Below, piece after piece: positions 1 through 8,264 of a stretch of 64,000 nucleotides of DNA. The position numbers were made by a program, and so were the translations under genes. Source of the stretch: Pseudomonadota bacterium. Its GTDB lineage: Bacteria > Pseudomonadota > Alphaproteobacteria > Sphingomonadales > Sphingomonadaceae. Location of the stretch: contig JAEXFD010000030.1 of the NCBI GenBank assembly GCA_023400405.1, forward strand, positions 1-64,000. Direction: 5' to 3'. Every line of letters starts with the position of its first letter. Position 1 is the stretch's first letter. The notes under the pieces are model-generated. The model searched no databases. It was given only the letters and a program-made list of their open reading frames with translations, and was not told the origin of the DNA.

Positions 1-45
<45 letters not shown>

Positions 46-86
46 GGGCACCGCGAAATGCGCTATGGCGCATTTCCAACAGGCTC

Positions 87-422
87 TCAGCGGCCCTGCA
101 TGTCGCGATGCTGGGAGGGGATGCGGACGACGAGGCCGTCGAGATCGGGGGTGAGGACGATCTGGCAGGCCAGCCGGCTGGTGCGCGAGGCGCCGATCGC
201 GAGGTCGAGCATGTCTTCCTCCTCCTCGCTCGCGCGGGGCAGGCGTGCAAAATGCTCGGGATCGACGATGACGTGGCAGGTCGAGCAGGCCATCTGGCCC
301 TCGCACGTCCCCTCGAGCGGCTGCCCGTCATTCTGTGCGACGCCGAGCAGGATGGCGCCCTCGGCGGCCTCGACCTCGTGACTTTCGATCCCGTTGGCGC
401 TGACGAAGCGGACGCGGATCAT
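87..422 (-). CDS. 2Fe-2S ferredoxin, adrenodoxin type
   Basis: A 111-residue cytoplasmic electron carrier. The cluster ligands are visible as C40, C46 and C49 in the stretch GTCEGQMACSTC, with the fourth at C86 (RLACQ). This is the C-x5-C-x2-C...C pattern of adrenodoxin/Isc-type ferredoxins rather than plant-type ones. The acidic EEEED patch at 66-70 fits a redox-partner docking surface. The ATG at 422 overlaps the stop of the upstream cysteine desulfurase as ATGA, so the gene is translationally coupled to it. The context suggests a role in Fe-S cluster assembly, where such ferredoxins supply electrons. The family call is firm. The physiological partner is inferred only from the neighbours. 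Confidence 0.93.
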   Translation of the reverse strand: MIRVRFVSANGIESHEVEAAEGAILLGVAQNDGQPLEGTCEGQMACSTCHVIVDPEHFARLPRASEEEEDMLDLAIGASRTSRLACQIVLTPDLDGLVVRIPSQHRDMQGR

Positions 423-1510
423 GCCGCCACCTTCTGGGCTCGGGCGGCGGCGTCGATGCGATCGAGGGCAGTGAGCAGTTCGTCCTCCGTGGTGGTGCGG
501 CCGAAGCCGATGCGGATGCTCGAACGCGCCTCGGCATCCGACAGGCCCAGCGCGCGCAGCACATGGCTGGGCCGCCCCGAACCGCTGGCACAGGCCGAGC
601 CGGCGGAAAAGGCGATGTCGCGCAGCTCCGACATCAGCCGGGCGACGTCGAGGCCGGCGCGGCGCAGGTTGAGATTGCCGGGGTAGCGATGGGTGGTCGA
701 CCCGTTGACGATCCAGTCCGGGCCGAGGCGATCGCGCGCGGCTTCGAACAATTGCGCGACATGGGCGTGATCGGCGCCGAACCGCTGCTTGGCGAGCCGC
801 GCGGCGGCGCCGAAGCCGGCGCAGAGCGCCGGGCTGAGCGTCCCCGATCGGCCTGCCGCCTCCTGCCCGCCACCGTGGAGCAGCGGCACGAGCGTCAAGC
901 CGTCGCGGACCCAGAGGGCGCCGATGCCCTTGGGTCCGTGGATCTTGTGGGCGGAGATCGCGATCAGGTCGCAGCTTTCGGGGATGAGTACCCGGCCATA
1001 GCCCTGGACCGCGTCGCACAGGAACAGCGCACCCGCTTCATGGGCGATCTGCGCGAGCGCCTCGATCGGCTGGATCACGCCGATCTCGTTGTTGACGAGC
1101 ATCGCGGCGACGAGGCCGGTGCCGGGGCGGATCGCGGCGCGGGCGGCGTCGAGATCGACCAGTCCGTCTGGCCCGACCGGCAGCACGGTGACCTCGCGGC
1201 CGGCGCGGCGCTCGGCCTCGACCGTGTCGAGGACGGCGGCATGTTCGGTGGCGAGGGTGACGATCGGGCCGCTCAACCCCTTGATCGCCCAGTTGAGCGC
1301 CTCGGTGGCGCCGCTGGTGAAGCTGACGGTGCCGCCTGGCGGCATCAGCGCGGCGACATCGGCCCGCGCGACCTCGACCGCGGCGCGGGCGGCGCGGCCC
1401 GCAGCGTGGGCGGAATGCGGATTGGCGTGCTGGCTTTCGAGCCAGGGCAGCATCGCGGCCAGCGCCTCGGGGGCGAGCGGCGTCGTCGCCTGATAATCGA
1501 GATAGATCAT
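419..1510 (-). CDS. cysteine desulfurase, second of tandem pair
   Basis: PLP-dependent class V aminotransferase-fold enzyme of 363 residues. It would convert cysteine to alanine and leave a persulfide for Fe-S or thio-modification pathways. The N-terminal YLDYQATTP motif is the NifS/IscS signature. The PLP lysine is K189 in SAHKIHGPKG and the catalytic cysteine is C307 in SAGSACASG, on a short NifS/IscS-style loop. The length is slightly below IscS (about 400). The start is the ATG at 1510, overlapping the preceding desulfurase stop by ATGA; the frame stays open further upstream, but only as antiphase reading of that gene. The stop overlaps the ferredoxin start. Both key residues are present, so it should be active, not a decayed copy. 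Confidence 0.93.
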   Translation of the reverse strand: MIYLDYQATTPLAPEALAAMLPWLESQHANPHSAHAAGRAARAAVEVARADVAALMPPGGTVSFTSGATEALNWAIKGLSGPIVTLATEHAAVLDTVEAERRAGREVTVLPVGPDGLVDLDAARAAIRPGTGLVAAMLVNNEIGVIQPIEALAQIAHEAGALFLCDAVQGYGRVLIPESCDLIAISAHKIHGPKGIGALWVRDGLTLVPLLHGGGQEAAGRSGTLSPALCAGFGAAARLAKQRFGADHAHVAQLFEAARDRLGPDWIVNGSTTHRYPGNLNLRRAGLDVARLMSELRDIAFSAGSACASGSGRPSHVLRALGLSDAEARSSIRIGFGRTTTEDELLTALDRIDAAARAQKVAA

Positions 1511-2583
1511 GCCGCGCGCGCCCGCGCTTCCTCGGCGATGCGGCGCCATAGCGCGACGAAGGCGTCGACGTCCGCCTCGCTCGTGCCCCGGCCGAAGCTG
1601 ACCCGCACCACCTCCCGCAGATCGGGCTCGCGCCAGCCCATTGCGGTGAGCACATGGCTCGGCCGCATGCTCCCCGACGAGCAGGCGCTTCCCGCCGAAA
1701 CGGCGATTCCGGCGAGATCGAAGCGGATCAGCTGGGCGGCGGCGGAGACGCCCGGCATACGGTAGGCACCGATCAACGGGCTGCGCGGCGCGGCGGCGCC
1801 GACGATCTCGCCGCCGCTTTCGAGCAGGACTGCCTCGAGCCGCTGCCGCAGCGCAGCCATGCGCCGCAGGTCTTCGGGAATCGCGACCGCAGCGGCATAG
1901 CCGAGCGCTCCGGGCAGGTTCTCGGTCCCGGCGCGATAGCCCTTTTCCTGCCCGCCCATTGGCAGCAGCAGCCCGAAATCGCGCACCAGCAGCGCGCCGA
2001 TGCCCGGCGGCCCGCCGCGCTTGTGCGCCGAGACGGCGACGAGATCGGCATGGCGCAGCACCGCGTCGTCGGCGCGGGCGGGCATCTGCGCCGCATCGAC
2101 GAGCAGGATGCCGCCCGCGGCGCGGACGATTCCCGCGATCTCGGCGATCGGCTGGCGCACCCCGGTCTCGCTGTTCGCCCATTGGATGCCGACCAGCGCG
2201 CGCGGGCCCGCGGCGAGCGCGGTGCGCAGTGCTTCGAGGTCGAGCGTTCCATCCGGACACACCGGCAGCATCGGCGCGCCCTCGGCATGGCGCAGCACCG
2301 AATCATGCTCGACCGCGCTGATCAGCCGCCGTTCCGCCATCGAGCGGCCGAGCGCGAGCGCCAGCGATTCGCTCGCGCCGCTGGTGAAGACCAGTTCGTG
2401 CGCCCAGCCATAGGCAGCGGCGACGTCGGCGCGCGCCTTTTCGAGCGCGGCGCGCGCGGCACGGCCATCGGCATGGGGAGAGCTGGGATTGGCCCAATGC
2501 CGCATCCCCTGCTCGACCGCGGCCATCGCCTCGGGCAGCATCGGCGTGGTCGCGGCATGATCGAGATAGATGCGGTCGGCCAA
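1507..2583 (-). CDS. cysteine desulfurase, first of tandem pair
   Basis: A 358-residue NifS/IscS-family PLP enzyme starting with MADRIYLDHAATTP, the family's canonical N-terminus. K188 in SAHKRGG is the expected Schiff-base lysine and C301 in SAGSACSSG the sulfur-transfer cysteine. It is clearly paralogous to the downstream desulfurase but diverged (different loops, SSG versus ASG after the cysteine). The two probably serve different acceptors or work as a pair; which does what cannot be read from sequence. It heads the leftward three-gene unit desulfurase-desulfurase-ferredoxin and is divergent from an alpha/beta hydrolase, with about 93 bp between the starts. Confidence 0.93.
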   Translation of the reverse strand: MADRIYLDHAATTPMLPEAMAAVEQGMRHWANPSSPHADGRAARAALEKARADVAAAYGWAHELVFTSGASESLALALGRSMAERRLISAVEHDSVLRHAEGAPMLPVCPDGTLDLEALRTALAAGPRALVGIQWANSETGVRQPIAEIAGIVRAAGGILLVDAAQMPARADDAVLRHADLVAVSAHKRGGPPGIGALLVRDFGLLLPMGGQEKGYRAGTENLPGALGYAAAVAIPEDLRRMAALRQRLEAVLLESGGEIVGAAAPRSPLIGAYRMPGVSAAAQLIRFDLAGIAVSAGSACSSGSMRPSHVLTAMGWREPDLREVVRVSFGRGTSEADVDAFVALWRRIAEEARARAA

Positions 2584-2676
2584 GAAACTCGTTCCAATTG
2601 CGCAAAGGCGCGCGCTGCCTATATAGCGCGCAACTCCCCGCGCTCCACTGCGCGACGCAATTCAAGCAGGTCTGCC

Positions 2677-3333
2677 TTGCCCGAAGTCATCTTTCCCGGC
2701 CCCGAAGGGCGTCTCGAAGGCCGTTTCGCCCCCGCGCCCAAGCCGCGCGCGCCGGTCGCGATGATCCTCCATCCGCATCCCAATGCGGGCGGTACGATGA
2801 ACAACCGCATCGTCCAGGAAGTCTACAAGACCTTCCAGCGGCGGGGCTTCGCCACGCTGCGCTTCAATTTCCGCGGCGTCGGCAAGAGCCAGGGCGTGTT
2901 CGACAACGGCATCGGCGAGCTTTCGGACGCCGCCTCGGCGCTCGATTGGGTGCAGAGCTTCCACCCCGAGGCGAGCAGCACCTGGGTCGCCGGCTTCGGC
3001 TTCGGCGCCTGGATCGGCATGCAGCTGCTGATGCGCCGGCCGGAAATCCGCGGCTTCATCTCGATCGCGCCGCCGGCCAACATGTTCGACTTCACTTTCC
3101 TCGCGCCCTGCCCCAGCTCGGGCATCATCATCCAGGGCGAGCAGGACGAAGTGGTGACGCCGGGCGCGGTGCAGAAGCTGGTCGACAAGCTGCGCACCCA
3201 GAAGCACATCACCATCCACCACGACACGATTCCGAGCGCGAACCATTTCTTCGAGAATGAAATGGACGACCTGATGAAGAGCGTGGACCGCTATCTGGAC
3301 ATGCGGCTGGACCCGAACTCGCCGATCCGCTGA
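2677..3333 (+). CDS. alpha/beta hydrolase family protein lacking the usual nucleophile
   Basis: A 218-residue cytoplasmic protein of the small dienelactone-hydrolase-like group. I chose TTG at 2677 because an AGG-containing Shine-Dalgarno-like stretch lies just upstream and the protein then begins MPEVIFPGPEG with no extra tail. The core fold is recognisable: LHPHPNAGG oxyanion region (31-39), FRGVGKSQG, and an acid/base pair in QGEQDEVV and PSANHFF. The nucleophile elbow reads GFGFG (106-110), so glycine 108 stands where the GxSxG serine would be. It could be a non-catalytic family member or use another residue. Such genes often accompany cysteine desulfurase genes in related genomes, which is recalled knowledge and not shown here. 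Fold is firm; activity is uncertain. Confidence 0.85.
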   Translation: MPEVIFPGPEGRLEGRFAPAPKPRAPVAMILHPHPNAGGTMNNRIVQEVYKTFQRRGFATLRFNFRGVGKSQGVFDNGIGELSDAASALDWVQSFHPEASSTWVAGFGFGAWIGMQLLMRRPEIRGFISIAPPANMFDFTFLAPCPSSGIIIQGEQDEVVTPGAVQKLVDKLRTQKHITIHHDTIPSANHFFENEMDDLMKSVDRYLDMRLDPNSPIR

Positions 3334-3335
3334 GT

Positions 3336-4182
3336 TCAGCGCCGCAGCGTCGCGCCGATCCAATCGTCGACGACCTGCGTCGCGGGATAATCCGGATCCC
3401 CCAGCGAGCGGTTGATCTGCATGTGGCCGCGCAGGCCGCGCCCCTCGAAGCCGTGCAGGTCCACCCGGGTTCCTGCACGCCTCAATGCCGCGGCCAGCGC
3501 CTTGGACTGGCGCTCGCCATCGTCGCGCTGGACGTGGAGCACCAGGAACGCAGGCGCATTGGGCGCGGCCGCTTGCCAGGTCGGCGAGAGCGTGCGCTGC
3601 CGCGCGGAATCGCTGCCGAACGCCTGTTCATAAGTGCGCTGCATGATCCGGGGACCTTCCGCGAGCTGGGCGGGAACGTCATAGGCGGCGCCATCGAGCA
3701 GGACCACGCCAGACAGACGATCGAGTCCCAACCCGGCCTTGCGCAGATAGCGCGGATCGGTCCCGACCAGGGCGGACAAATGCGCCCCGGCGCTATGGCC
3801 CATCAGCACGACCTTGCCCGGATCGATACCGAGCTCGGCTGCATGGGCAACCAGCCAGGCAACCGCATCGGCGACGTCCTGCGCCGAATCCTCGACACGA
3901 GCGGCGGGGACCAGCCGATAGTCGATCGTCGCGAAGGCATAGCCGCGCCCGGTAAAATTGCGCGATCTTCTCGCTGCCGGTGGCATTGTCCATATCGCCG
4001 CGCTTCCAGCCGCCGCCATGGACGAAGACGATCAAGGGAGTAGGCCCCCGTGTGCCCTGGGCGGGATGGAAGGCCAACTTCTGGAGGCGATCCGTGCCAT
4101 AGGCGACTTCGCGTACCGGAGTCTGCGCGAGCACGGGCACGGCCGCGAACAACAGCGGGAACGACAGGAGCAATCCGCGCAT
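3336..4182 (-). pseudogene. secreted alpha/beta hydrolase (esterase), frameshifted
   Basis: The reading starts at ATG 4182 with a GAGG ribosome site 5 bases upstream and a signal peptide ending near VLAQT. It then shows the oxyanion HGGGW motif and runs to residue ~75 (SEKIAQF). The continuation (FTGRGYAFATIDYRL, GHSAGAHLSAL nucleophile elbow, C-terminal histidine region GLRGHM) is in another frame. The junction is the AAAA run at 3954-3957 (TTTT on the coding strand): three T instead of four would restore one frame of about 280 residues, normal for esterases of the BD-FAE/arylformamidase type. It is either a genuine one-base insertion or a homopolymer sequencing error. It converges on the upstream hydrolase, with stops 2 bp apart. 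Confidence 0.8.
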
Positions 4183-4266
4183 CGGCACCTCGTTACTGCT
4201 TCGGCGTGAAGGTAGGGCGCGCGGGCCCGAGCGTCCAACGCCATCGTGTAACCGATTGTATCGGAG

Positions 4267-4434
4267 TCAGATCGCCAGGATCAGCAGGTTGCCGAGGATC
4301 ACCAGCGCGCAGACCAGCATCAATATGCCCTTGGTCCGGTCGCGCCGTAGGATGCGAATGCCGCCCACGACCAGCGCGAACATCGCGATCACGGCGATGC
4401 TGAGCCAGAGCGGTTCGAGCGCGGGATTGGGCAT
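4267..4434 (-). CDS. small two-helix membrane protein
   Basis: A 55-residue reading frame starting MPNPALEPLWLSI. It has two hydrophobic segments (about 9-25 and 37-55) separated by a basic loop RILRRDRTKG, so a positive-inside hairpin topology is likely. Its ATG shares one base with the stop of the next small gene upstream (TGATG), which supports coupled translation and is the main reason to believe it. I do not recognise the family. Function unknown. Confidence 0.6.
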   Translation of the reverse strand: MPNPALEPLWLSIAVIAMFALVVGGIRILRRDRTKGILMLVCALVILGNLLILAI

Positions 4435-4610
4435 CAGCGCAAGGCGAGCCAGATCACCAGCGCGACCGCACCGATCACGCTCGCGAACAGCGCGATCATC
4501 TTGATGTCGCCGCGATAGACGATGCGCAGCAGGCCCCAGAGGAAATAGCCCAGGCCCCGCGTGCCGACGCTGAGCAGGTTGGCGAGAAAGCCCCCGAAGC
4601 GATTGGCCAA
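4434..4610 (-). CDS. small membrane protein downstream of dehydratase
   Basis: About 58 residues if the TTG at 4610 is used, giving MANRFGGFLANLLSVG. This start lies 4 bases after the stop of the dehydratase gene. An ATG at 4661 in the same frame would overlap the dehydratase by 47 bases and add a proline/methionine-rich tail that looks like spurious sequence. The protein has an amphipathic N-terminus, RIVYRGDIK in the middle and a C-terminal transmembrane helix (IALFASVIGAVALVIWLAL). Frame and position suggest a real co-transcribed gene. Function not recognised. Confidence 0.5.
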   Translation of the reverse strand: MANRFGGFLANLLSVGTRGLGYFLWGLLRIVYRGDIKMIALFASVIGAVALVIWLALR

Positions 4611-4614
4611 GGGC

Positions 4615-5583
4615 TCAGTCCTTCGAATCGAGCGTGCGGGCATAGGCATCGGGGTCGGCATTGCCGCCCGAAAGGATCACGAGCAAGCCCGGCGTCACGT
4701 CGATCTTGCCAGCGAGCACCGCGGCGAGCCCCACTGCCCCACCCGGCTCGACCACCAGCTTGAGCCGGTTCGCGGCCCAGCGCTGGGCGGTGCGCACTTC
4801 CTCCTCGCTCACCGCCAGCCCGGTGGCGCCGCGCCGCGCGAGCAGATCGAAGGTGAGCGGCGAAACTTCGAGCGTCTGCAGCGCGTCGCACGCCGTGGGC
4901 GGCGGATTGGCGCCGACCGGCTCGATCCAGCCCGCCTCGAGGCTGCGGCGCATATCGTCCCAGCCTTCGGGCTCGACCACCGTGATCTCCGCCTCGGGCA
5001 GCGCCAGCGCAATCCCCGCCGCGAGCCCGCCGCCGCCGCAGGGCACCAGCACGCGCGAAGGATCGGGCAGCCGGCCCTCGACCATCTGCGTCATCGCCTC
5101 GATCCCGGCGCTGCCCTGCCCCTCGATGATCCACGGATCGGCGAAACTCGGCACGAGCGTGGCACCGCGGGCATGGGCGAGATGGGCCGCGATCTTCTCG
5201 CGATTCTCGCTCATCCGATCGTAGGAGACCACTTCCGCCCCCATGGCCAGCGTCGCATCGCGCTTCACCCTGGGAGCGTCCGACGGCATCACGATCACCG
5301 CCGGGATGCCAAGCCGCTTCGCCGCCCAGGCGACTCCCTGGGCGTGATTGCCCGACGAGAAGGCGACGACGCCCTTTTCGCGCGCCGCGGCATCGAGCGC
5401 GGTCAGCCGATGCCAGGCGCCGCGGATCTTGAACGCGCCCACGGGTTGGAGATTCTCGGCCTTGAAGCAGACGGGGACGCCGTGGATTTCCGCTTGCAGC
5501 AGAGGGGTTTGCGGCAGGATCGCCGCGATCTTGGCGGCGGCATCGCGCACCCCGGCGCGTGTCGGCTGTCGCACAATGGTCAC
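4615..5583 (-). CDS. threonine/serine dehydratase family PLP enzyme
   Basis: Fold-type II PLP enzyme of 322 residues, predicted to deaminate threonine or serine to a 2-oxo acid and ammonia. The PLP lysine lies in GAFKIRGA (about residue 52), the substrate loop in SSGNHAQGVA, the phosphate-binding glycine loop in CGGGGLAAG and the C-terminal SGGN that contacts the pyridine nitrogen. There is no C-terminal ACT regulatory domain, so it resembles the catabolic/serine-racemase-like short form rather than biosynthetic IlvA. The start is the ATG in MTIVRQPTR. Two tiny membrane-protein genes follow in the same direction. Specificity (Thr, Ser, or hydroxyaspartate) cannot be settled from sequence alone. 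Confidence 0.88.
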   Translation of the reverse strand: MTIVRQPTRAGVRDAAAKIAAILPQTPLLQAEIHGVPVCFKAENLQPVGAFKIRGAWHRLTALDAAAREKGVVAFSSGNHAQGVAWAAKRLGIPAVIVMPSDAPRVKRDATLAMGAEVVSYDRMSENREKIAAHLAHARGATLVPSFADPWIIEGQGSAGIEAMTQMVEGRLPDPSRVLVPCGGGGLAAGIALALPEAEITVVEPEGWDDMRRSLEAGWIEPVGANPPPTACDALQTLEVSPLTFDLLARRGATGLAVSEEEVRTAQRWAANRLKLVVEPGGAVGLAAVLAGKIDVTPGLLVILSGGNADPDAYARTLDSKD

Positions 5584-5720
5584 GCTTCACCCCCGCCGTA
5601 AAATTCCTGAATCCGAATCACTTTACACCCGGACCCAAGGTCCTTATGTGCCGCCTTCCGCTGCCCCATGGGACTTCCAACCGCAAGGCAGCTTTTGTCA
5701 ACGATCGCCGCAAGGCACTT

Positions 5721-5726
5721 GGAGGT
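5721..5726 (+). promoter_or_regulatory. strong ribosome binding site fixing a TTG start
   Basis: GGAGGT sits 8 bases before TTG 5735. The open frame extends well upstream of this point, but this site is the only good Shine-Dalgarno, and the family's N-terminal homology begins right after it. Confidence 0.85.
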
Positions 5727-5734
5727 CCCTTGAA

Positions 5735-6958
5735 TTGCACAAGCACCATAGCGCGCTGGGGCTAGCGAATCCCCGTTTCGACAACGCCCGCGTTGCCGAC
5801 ATCGCCAAGCTGAAGCCGGTCCAGCCGGTCACGCTCGTTCGCCCGCACGCCGCGGCGCGGGCTGCCCGATTCTTCGTCGAGAAGTTTCCGGGCCGGTCGA
5901 TGTATGCCGTGAAGGCCAATCCCAGCCCCGAGCTGCTGACGATCCTGTTCGACAGTGGCGTCACGCATTTCGACGTGGCCTCGATCGCCGAAGTGCGTCT
6001 CGTCGCCGAGACGCTGCCGGGCGCGACCCTGTGCTTCATGCACCCGGTCAAGGCCGAGGAAGCGATCGCCGAGGCCTATTTCGAGCATGGCGTGCGCGTG
6101 TTCAGCCTCGATTCGATCGAGGAGTTGGACAAGATCGTCCGCGCGACGAAGGGTGCCGCGGACCTGACGCTGTGCGTGCGCCTGCGCGTCTCGTCGGATC
6201 ATTCGAAGCTCAGCCTCGCCTCCAAGTTCGGCGCCGCGCCCGGCGAGACCAAAGCGCTGCTGATCGCCGCCCGCCAGGCCGCGGATGCGCTGGGCATCTG
6301 CTTCCATGTCGGCAGCCAGGCGATGAGCCCGGAAGCCTATGGCAACGCCATGGAGCGCGTACGCATCGCGATCGTCGAAGCGGGCGTGACGGTGGACGTC
6401 GTCGATGTCGGCGGCGGCTTTCCGTCGAGCTATCCGGGCATGGAGCCGCCGCCGCTCGAGCGCTATTTCGCGACGATCCACCGCGCCTTCGAGAGCCTGC
6501 CGGTATCCTATTCGGCGGAGCTGTGGGCCGAGCCGGGCCGTGCGCTGTGCGCCGAATACAGCTCGCTGATCGTGCGCGTCGAGAAGCGCCGCGGCGACGA
6601 GCTGTACATCAACGACGGCGCCTATGGTGCGCTGTTCGATGCGGCGCATATCGGCTGGCGCTTCCCGGTCCGCCTGTTGCGCGAGCCCGATTCGAATGCG
6701 CGGGACATGGAATTCAGCTTCTATGGCCCGACCTGCGACGATCTCGACCATATGGCCGGCCCGTTCCTGCTGCCCGCGGACATGCAGGCCGGCGACTATA
6801 TCGAGATCGGCATGCTCGGCGCCTATGGCGCGGCGATGCGCACCGGCTTCAACGGCTTCGGCGCGACCGAGACGGTGATCGTCGAGGACGAGCCGATGGC
6901 TTCGCTCTATACCGCGGTCGAAACGCCGGCGGTGGCGAGCAACGTCGTCAAGCTGTAA
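5735..6958 (+). CDS. type III PLP-dependent decarboxylase (ornithine/lysine decarboxylase-like)
   Basis: A 407-residue alanine-racemase-fold decarboxylase expected to make a diamine (putrescine or cadaverine) from ornithine or lysine. The PLP lysine is K60 in YAVKANP, the phosphate-binding loop is VGGGFPSSYPG, and the active-site cysteine lies in GPTCDDLDHM near the C-terminus, as in eukaryotic-type ODC. WAEPGRALC carries the conserved arginine. The TTG start is supported by a GGAGGT site 8 bases upstream and gives MHKHHSALGLANPRF. It is followed after about 165 bp by a deoxyhypusine-synthase-like gene on the same strand. The two are probably a polyamine pathway that makes a homospermidine-type product. 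Substrate preference (Orn versus Lys versus both) is not readable. Confidence 0.92.
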   Translation: MHKHHSALGLANPRFDNARVADIAKLKPVQPVTLVRPHAAARAARFFVEKFPGRSMYAVKANPSPELLTILFDSGVTHFDVASIAEVRLVAETLPGATLCFMHPVKAEEAIAEAYFEHGVRVFSLDSIEELDKIVRATKGAADLTLCVRLRVSSDHSKLSLASKFGAAPGETKALLIAARQAADALGICFHVGSQAMSPEAYGNAMERVRIAIVEAGVTVDVVDVGGGFPSSYPGMEPPPLERYFATIHRAFESLPVSYSAELWAEPGRALCAEYSSLIVRVEKRRGDELYINDGAYGALFDAAHIGWRFPVRLLREPDSNARDMEFSFYGPTCDDLDHMAGPFLLPADMQAGDYIEIGMLGAYGAAMRTGFNGFGATETVIVEDEPMASLYTAVETPAVASNVVKL

Positions 6959-6974
6959 CGCATTTAGAGAAATA

Positions 6975-7059
6975 GCCGTCATGCCAGCGAAAGCTGGCAT
7001 CTGGCGCCGCGAACGTTGCGCTTGCGGCGCGAGACCCCGGCTTTCGCCGGGGTGACGGC
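6975..7059. repeat. bipartite double-hairpin intergenic element, copy 1
   Basis: Seven-base outer inverted ends GCCGTCA (6975) and TGACGGC (ending 7059) enclose two hairpins: ATGCCAGC-gaaa-GCTGGCAT (6981-7000) and ACCCCGGC-tttc-GCCGGGGT (7034-7053). It fills the space between the two polyamine genes. Related copies occur at 26358, 31630, 33878, 35930 and 37087. Confidence 0.8.
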
Positions 7060-7124
7060 AGTTTTATGGGTTTCCGCGTCCCCTTGAATGACGGCGGTTC
7101 ATGCGAAGAAGTTTGGGAGTTCCC

Positions 7125-8204
7125 ATGACCGACACCCTCACCAAGACCGCGGCGGCCAACGCCCCGATCAACGACACCCGCAAGGCGGAACTGCTGTCGA
7201 AGCAGGTCAAGCATATCGACATCACGTCGTTCGACGCGCGTCCCATCGTCGATGCGATGGCCGACATGAGCTTCACCAGCCGCGACCTCGGTCGCGCGAC
7301 CAACATCTACAACCAGATGCTGGCCGACAAGGACTGCACGATCTTCCTGGTGATCGCCGGATCGACCTCGGCCGGCGGCTGCATGGATCTCTATGCCGAG
7401 CTGGTGCGCAACAACATGGTCGACGGCATCGTCGCCACCGGCGCCACCATCGTCGACATGGATTTCTTCGAGGGCCTGGGCCACAAGCACTATCAGGCGC
7501 TGGAGATCCCCGACGACGACACGCTGCGCTCGCTCTATATCGACCGCATCTACGACACCTATATCGACGAGGAAGCGCTCCAGAACGTCGACCACACGAT
7601 CTTCGAGATCGCGGAATCGCTGGAGCCCGGCGCCTACAGCTCGCGCGCCTTCATCCGCGAGATGGGCAAGTACCTCGTCGAGCATGGCAAGAAGGACAAC
7701 AGCCTCGTCAAGCTCGCCTATGAGCATGACGTGCCGATCTTCTGCCCGGCGTTCGTCGACAGCTCGGCCGGCTTCGGCCTGGTCAAGCACCAGGTCGATG
7801 CCGCCAAGGCCGGCAAGCCCTATGTGATGATCGACGCGGTCGCGGACTTCCGCGAGCTCACCCAGATCAAGATCGAGGCGGGCACCACCGGCCTGCTGAT
7901 GATCGGCGGCGGCGTGCCGAAGAACTTCATCCAGGACACGGTCGTCTGCGCCGAAATCCTGGGCCATGACGATGTCGCCGTGCACAAATATGCGGTGCAG
8001 ATCACCGTGGCCGACGTGCGCGACGGCGCCTGCTCGTCCTCGACGCTGCAGGAAGCCGCCAGCTGGGGCAAGGTCAACACCGGGATCGAGCAGATGGTGT
8101 TCGCCGAAGCCGGATCGGTGATGCCGCTGCTGGCCAGCGACGCCTATCACCGCGGGCATTGGAAGGACCGCGCCAAGCGCGGCTGGGCGAAGCTGTTCGC
8201 CTGA
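7125..8204 (+). CDS. deoxyhypusine synthase family protein (homospermidine-type synthase)
   Basis: A 359-residue member of the deoxyhypusine synthase superfamily, which uses NAD and an enzyme-imine lysine to transfer an aminobutyl group. The lysine is conserved: K316 in AASWGKV matches the catalytic SWGK of eukaryotic DHS. The NAD-binding GGGVPKNF stretch and GSTSAGG are present. Bacteria lack eIF5A, and bacterial members are known to act on small amines, making homospermidine or a bis-guanidino analogue. The ATG at 7125 has GGGAG 5 bases upstream; an earlier ATG at 7101 lacks one. It follows the ornithine/lysine decarboxylase and ends before a hairpin terminator. Family is firm; the exact acceptor (putrescine or agmatine) is inference. 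Confidence 0.92.
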   Translation: MTDTLTKTAAANAPINDTRKAELLSKQVKHIDITSFDARPIVDAMADMSFTSRDLGRATNIYNQMLADKDCTIFLVIAGSTSAGGCMDLYAELVRNNMVDGIVATGATIVDMDFFEGLGHKHYQALEIPDDDTLRSLYIDRIYDTYIDEEALQNVDHTIFEIAESLEPGAYSSRAFIREMGKYLVEHGKKDNSLVKLAYEHDVPIFCPAFVDSSAGFGLVKHQVDAAKAGKPYVMIDAVADFRELTQIKIEAGTTGLLMIGGGVPKNFIQDTVVCAEILGHDDVAVHKYAVQITVADVRDGACSSSTLQEAASWGKVNTGIEQMVFAEAGSVMPLLASDAYHRGHWKDRAKRGWAKLFA

Positions 8205-8227
8205 TCACCTTCTGAACCCCCATCGAA

Positions 8228-8264
8228 CGGCGGCCGGGCTCGCGTCTGGCCGCCGCTTTGCTTT
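8228..8264 (+). terminator. hairpin terminator after polyamine gene
   Basis: A perfect 8-bp stem CGGCGGCC / GGCCGCCG (8228-8235 and 8248-8255) with a 12-base loop, followed by CTTTGCTTT. The U-tract is interrupted but the position, 24 bases after the stop, fits a Rho-independent terminator. Confidence 0.6.
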
